This document shows positions 37,874 through 41,392 of a stretch of 41,392 nt of DNA, piece by piece. How positions within the stretch are numbered: position 1 is the first letter of the stretch; every line of letters begins with the position of its first letter. Source of the stretch: Actinomycetota bacterium (GTDB taxonomy: Bacteria; Actinomycetota; Acidimicrobiia; Spongiisociales; UBA5794); contig JASJXX010000012.1 in the NCBI GenBank assembly GCA_030123765.1, positions 1 to 41,392 on the forward strand, written 5' to 3'. A model generated the notes under the pieces. The model searched no databases, had not been told where the DNA came from, and worked only from the letters and a program-made list of their open reading frames with translations. The position numbers were made by a program, and so were the translations under genes.

Positions 37874-38779
37874 TCAACCGCCGACGAGCGCCCGAACGAA
37901 GAAGAGCAGGTTCGCTGGTCGCTCTGCGAGGCGGCGTGTGAGATACGGGTACCACGCTTCGCCGTACGGGAGGTAGACGCGCACGTCGTATCCCGCCGCC
38001 GCAAGCTCGGCCTGTCGGTCCCTGCGCACCCCGTAGAGCATCTGGAACTCCCACGGTCCGGTCCGGTGCTCCGCTGCCTCGATCACCCGAGTGAGGCGAG
38101 CGTCGTCGTGGCTCGCGATCGCAGGCGTCACGCCGGGGGACTCCATGAGCAGGACGCCGAGCCTGTCGAACGAGTCGGCGATCTCGTCGCTGGACTGGAA
38201 CGCCACGTCGTGAGGCTCGGCGTAGGCGCCCTTGCAGAGACGGACATGGCCACCGAGGGGGATGATCCGGTCCAGGTCCTCCGCGGTGCGGTGCAGGTAC
38301 GACTGGACAGCGATGCCGAGGTTGCCGTACTTCGTCTGAGCTGCGGCGTAGAGGTCGATCGTTGTCCGGGTGTACTCCGACTCCTCCATATCAACCGTCA
38401 CGGTCGTCCCGGCATCGAGAGCTGCTTCAGCGATCTCATTGAGGTGCTGCGACGCCGCGTCGTCGTCGAGACCCATACCGAGCTGTGTGAGCTTGATCGA
38501 GATGTTTGCGTCGAGCTCGTTCGCGGCGATCTCCTCCAGGCACGCAAGGTAGGCGTCGCGTGCCTCGGTTGCTTCCTCGATGGCCGCTACGTGCTCGCCG
38601 AGATGGTCGAGAGAGACCTTGAGGCCCTGCCGATTGAGGTCCCCGGTGACCTCGATTGCTGATGCCAGCGTATCTCCGGCGACGAAGCGCCTCGCGACGG
38701 CGCGGCCTACGGGGGTGTCGGTTACGAGCATCTTCGTGACGGATCGTTCGGTGACCGCAAGCAGAACCGAGCGCATCAT
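37874..38779 (-). CDS. Proline dehydrogenase
   Basis: VRLCKGAYAEPHDVAFQ, EFQMLYGVRRDRQ, VRVYLPYGEAWYPYLTRRLAERPANLLFF. Confidence 0.93.
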   Translation of the reverse strand: MMRSVLLAVTERSVTKMLVTDTPVGRAVARRFVAGDTLASAIEVTGDLNRQGLKVSLDHLGEHVAAIEEATEARDAYLACLEEIAANELDANISIKLTQLGMGLDDDAASQHLNEIAEAALDAGTTVTVDMEESEYTRTTIDLYAAAQTKYGNLGIAVQSYLHRTAEDLDRIIPLGGHVRLCKGAYAEPHDVAFQSSDEIADSFDRLGVLLMESPGVTPAIASHDDARLTRVIEAAEHRTGPWEFQMLYGVRRDRQAELAAAGYDVRVYLPYGEAWYPYLTRRLAERPANLLFFVRALVGG

Positions 38780-39594
38780 CGCTCAGACGCCCTCTTGCCG
38801 AGCTCCCTCGATCTCTCCGCCGCGGCCCTTACCGCATCCTCCACGAGTGAGCGGAATCCACCGTTGTCAAGGACGTGCATCGCGGCCGCTGTGGTACCCC
38901 CGGGTGAGGTGACCTCTCCTCGGAGCCTGAAAGCTGACTTCTCCGATGCAGCGAGGAGTTCCCCTGCTCCTCGGACGGTCTCGTGCACGAGCTTCTCCGC
39001 AGCGTGATGCGGGAGACCCTCGCGGATCGCGGCTTCGATGAGGGCCTCCGCGAGCAGGAAGACGTAGGCGGGGCCTGTGCCGGACACGGCAGTCACTGTG
39101 TCCAGGAGATCCTCTGCAAGCTCCAGTGTGGCGCCCACTGCGCCAAGTACGGCCTCAGCCTTCTCTGTGTGACTCGCACCCGCGGCGGACCCCACGGTGT
39201 ATGCCGTCATTCCGAGATCAACCGCCGAAGGTGTGTTCGGCATGGCTCGCACGACCGGGACACCCGGGAGTGCGGCCTCGAATACCGCCACGGGGACACC
39301 CGCGGCGAGAGAGACCACTACCTGGTCCGTCGTGACGACGTCTCTGATCTCGGCGAGAACGGTGGGCACATCTTTCGGCTTCACCGCGATGACGAGTACC
39401 TCTCTGCCCTGTACAGCGTCAACGAGCGAGCGTGTCACCTTCGCCCCTGTGGTGAATTCGAGTTCCCTGACGCGCTCGGGCCTGCGTACCGCGAGAGAGA
39501 GATCTTCGGGGTCCCACCCGGCCCGCAGGAGCCCGTGGGCGAAGATCTCGCCCATCGAACCTGCACCGAGGATTGCAACGGTCGGTCGTTTCAT
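38776..39594 (-). CDS. proC: Pyrroline-5-carboxylate reductase
   Basis: ILGAGSMGEIFAHGL, VRAMPNTPSAVDLGMTAY, AVSGTGPAYVFLLAEAL, VTSPGGTTAAAMHVL; ATG 7 nt after TATCCT. Confidence 0.94.
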   Translation of the reverse strand: MKRPTVAILGAGSMGEIFAHGLLRAGWDPEDLSLAVRRPERVRELEFTTGAKVTRSLVDAVQGREVLVIAVKPKDVPTVLAEIRDVVTTDQVVVSLAAGVPVAVFEAALPGVPVVRAMPNTPSAVDLGMTAYTVGSAAGASHTEKAEAVLGAVGATLELAEDLLDTVTAVSGTGPAYVFLLAEALIEAAIREGLPHHAAEKLVHETVRGAGELLAASEKSAFRLRGEVTSPGGTTAAAMHVLDNGGFRSLVEDAVRAAAERSRELGKRASER

Positions 39595-39640
39595 ACAGGC
39601 CAGGATATCGCTCCGGCGGCGCCGTATCACTCGAACCCGC

Positions 39641-40951
39641 TCAACCTGACTCGATCATCGAGGTGAGAGCTGTGGCAAACCGCGCCGTCATGGCAGAGTC
39701 GTATCCGACAAGGCGCACCGAGCGGAGCGGGTTCTCCTCTGTGGCGAGAAACTCTGCCGCTGACTCGGCGATGACGGTCGTGGCTTCGTCGGGCGGATAC
39801 CCGTATATGCCCGCGGAGATAGCGGGCATCGCCACGGACGCTACCGCGATCTCGGTCGCCGCATCGAGTGCGCCGAACACGGCTGCGGCGAGCAGCTCCT
39901 CGTTCTCTTGGCCCTCTCTGTAGATCGGCCCGGCGACGTGGATGACGTACGACGAAGGCATGTCGCCAGCCGAGGTGAGCGCGGCAACGCCATGCTGAAG
40001 AGGACCGTGCGCGGCAATCCACGCGACAGATTCCCTGTCGATCGTTCCACCGCCGGCTCGGGCGATGGCGAGAGCGATCCCGCCACCGTGCACAAGTTCG
40101 CTGTTCGCTGCGTTCACGACCGCGCCGACCGCCATGCTCGTGATGTCACCCTCTGACGAGCTGAGCGTAGAGCTGCCGACCCTGATCGCGGCAGACGCCA
40201 GGATCGGGATGTCAATCGACTCCCAGAATCGGCCGTCTCGACGGTCCGGGTCAAGGCCGGTCGTCCACCACGTCGTCGACGCCGTCCCCTTCAAGTCGAG
40301 ACCACGGTCGTGCGCGACGCTGATCACCTGCCTCGCTACAGCCTCGGAAGGGTCGACGACAACCGTCCCTTCAGGTAGCCGCGCCTCGATCTCGTCTCGG
40401 ATAAGTGGATAATGCGTACACCCGAGTACAACGACGTCTGCGCCGGCGCTCACCACAGGAGCAAGGTACTCGTCGAGTAGCGGGCCGACGGGTCTGCCCT
40501 GTTCGACCGCTGCCGCGAGTCCCGGACAGGCCTGTTCGAAAACCTCCACCGCACCGCCGTGGCGACCGACGAGACTGCGGAACAGCTCACCCTGGAAGGT
40601 TGCGCCCGTGGCGAGCACTGCAATGGTGCCACTCGTAGTCAATTCGGTGGCGGGCTTGACTGCGGGTTCCATCCCGACGAACACGATCTCAGGCAGCGCC
40701 TCTCGCAGATGATTGAGCGCAGCGGCCGACGCCGAGTTGCACGCGATGACAATCTCCGCAACGCCAGCAGAGGCGAGGTACCTTGCGAGAAGCTCGGTAC
40801 GCTCCCGAACCTCGCCGAGCGTCCGCTCCCCATAGGGCCCGAAAACGTGATCGGCAACGTAGATGAGATCTGCCCAGGGCGCGCGCTCGCGCACGCGGTC
40901 AAGAATCGTCGTACCTCCGATTCCAGAGTCGAACACCGCTATCTGTGCCAT
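39641..40951 (-). CDS. murI: Glutamate racemase-macro domain fusion protein
   Basis: Residues ~1-255 MurI (FDSGIGG, ACNSAS, LGCTHYPL); residues ~256-436 macro domain (EGDITSMAVGAVVNAANSELVHGGGIALAIARAGG, YVIHVAGPIY, VAMPAISAGIYGYP). Confidence 0.93.
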   Translation of the reverse strand: MAQIAVFDSGIGGTTILDRVRERAPWADLIYVADHVFGPYGERTLGEVRERTELLARYLASAGVAEIVIACNSASAAALNHLREALPEIVFVGMEPAVKPATELTTSGTIAVLATGATFQGELFRSLVGRHGGAVEVFEQACPGLAAAVEQGRPVGPLLDEYLAPVVSAGADVVVLGCTHYPLIRDEIEARLPEGTVVVDPSEAVARQVISVAHDRGLDLKGTASTTWWTTGLDPDRRDGRFWESIDIPILASAAIRVGSSTLSSSEGDITSMAVGAVVNAANSELVHGGGIALAIARAGGGTIDRESVAWIAAHGPLQHGVAALTSAGDMPSSYVIHVAGPIYREGQENEELLAAAVFGALDAATEIAVASVAMPAISAGIYGYPPDEATTVIAESAAEFLATEENPLRSVRLVGYDSAMTARFATALTSMIESG

Positions 40952-40990
40952 GGTGAGAACGCTAACCGGTGCCGGTGCAGTCCCCTGCTC

Positions 40991-41392
40991 TCAGTAGGAA
41001 TTCCGATGCACAAGATCTCCGAGTGGCTTGCGGCCACCGAACTTCGCCGGTCCTGAGCCCGATGCCGGGTACCCGACCGCGATGGCGTACCGGCATCTCC
41101 GCCCGTCGGGGAGCCCGAGCACCTTGGCGGCCACGTCATCACGATGCAGCGTGATCGGACAGCTTGCCAGCCCGATGGCGTCAGCTGCGAGCATGATGTT
41201 CTGAGCGAGGCGACCGATGTCGAACTCGTATCCGTCTGGCTCCTGGATGAGGCAGATCACCGCAGGCGCATTCCGGATCGGGTCTGTGAAGTCACCTGCT
41301 TCACAGAGCCGGTCCTTCTGCTCGGGATCGTCAACGACTAGGAACGACCAGTCCTGCCGGTTCTTCGACGAGCCCGTCCATCGTGCAGCTTC
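40991..41392 (-). CDS. Nitroreductase family protein (5' end beyond window)
   Basis: Reading through the reported start to the window edge gives RWTGSSKNRQDWSFLVVDDPEQKDRLCEAGDFTDPIRNAPAVICLIQEPDGYEFDIGRLAQNIMLAADAIGLASCPI. Confidence 0.85.
   Translation of the reverse strand, partial: EAARWTGSSKNRQDWSFLVVDDPEQKDRLCEAGDFTDPIRNAPAVICLIQEPDGYEFDIGRLAQNIMLAADAIGLASCPITLHRDDVAAKVLGLPDGRRCRYAIAVGYPASGSGPAKFGGRKPLGDLVHRNSY

Noticed and set aside
1-41392. CRISPR arrays, tRNA/rRNA genes, transposases, integrases, phage genes
   Set aside because: No regularly spaced repeats, no recognised tRNA/rRNA sequence, and no mobile-element proteins found on reading both strands

Overview
High-GC bacterial chromosomal segment, probably actinobacterial (WhiB protein, Bpa-type proteasome activator with a C-terminal ...GLYL, PAC2 protein). 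About 43 protein-coding features are called. I found no rRNA, tRNA, CRISPR array, transposase or prophage. Main blocks: an ECF sigma factor translationally coupled to an O6-alkylguanine-DNA alkyltransferase; a CPBP protease followed by a heterodimeric ABC exporter; an acyl-CoA dehydrogenase; a DEAD-box helicase and cyclophilin; a metal ABC permease; a complete seven-subunit Mrp Na+/H+ antiporter operon; a DUF1918-like gene and whiB; CBS-BON and FHA genes; a bpa-PAC2 pair; a penicillin acylase; a molybdopterin oxidoreductase; a Ca/Na exchanger; and a long minus-strand run (nitroreductase, MurI-macro fusion, ProC, ProDH, HdrD-like Fe-S protein, prephenate dehydratase, orphan DNA methyltransferase, membrane protein). 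Most notable: (1) one ORF fusing glutamate racemase to a C-terminal macro (ADP-ribose-binding) domain; (2) the ECF sigma/Ogt pair, with the suicide methyltransferase where an anti-sigma factor usually sits; (3) two unannotated Arg-rich short ORFs with strong Shine-Dalgarno sequences in the leaders of the ABC exporter and Mrp operons, the latter overlapping mrpA by ATGA; (4) a recurrent TAnnnT-(6-9 nt)-start arrangement implying widespread leaderless transcription. All calls come from reading the sequence and ORF track; no database search was run.
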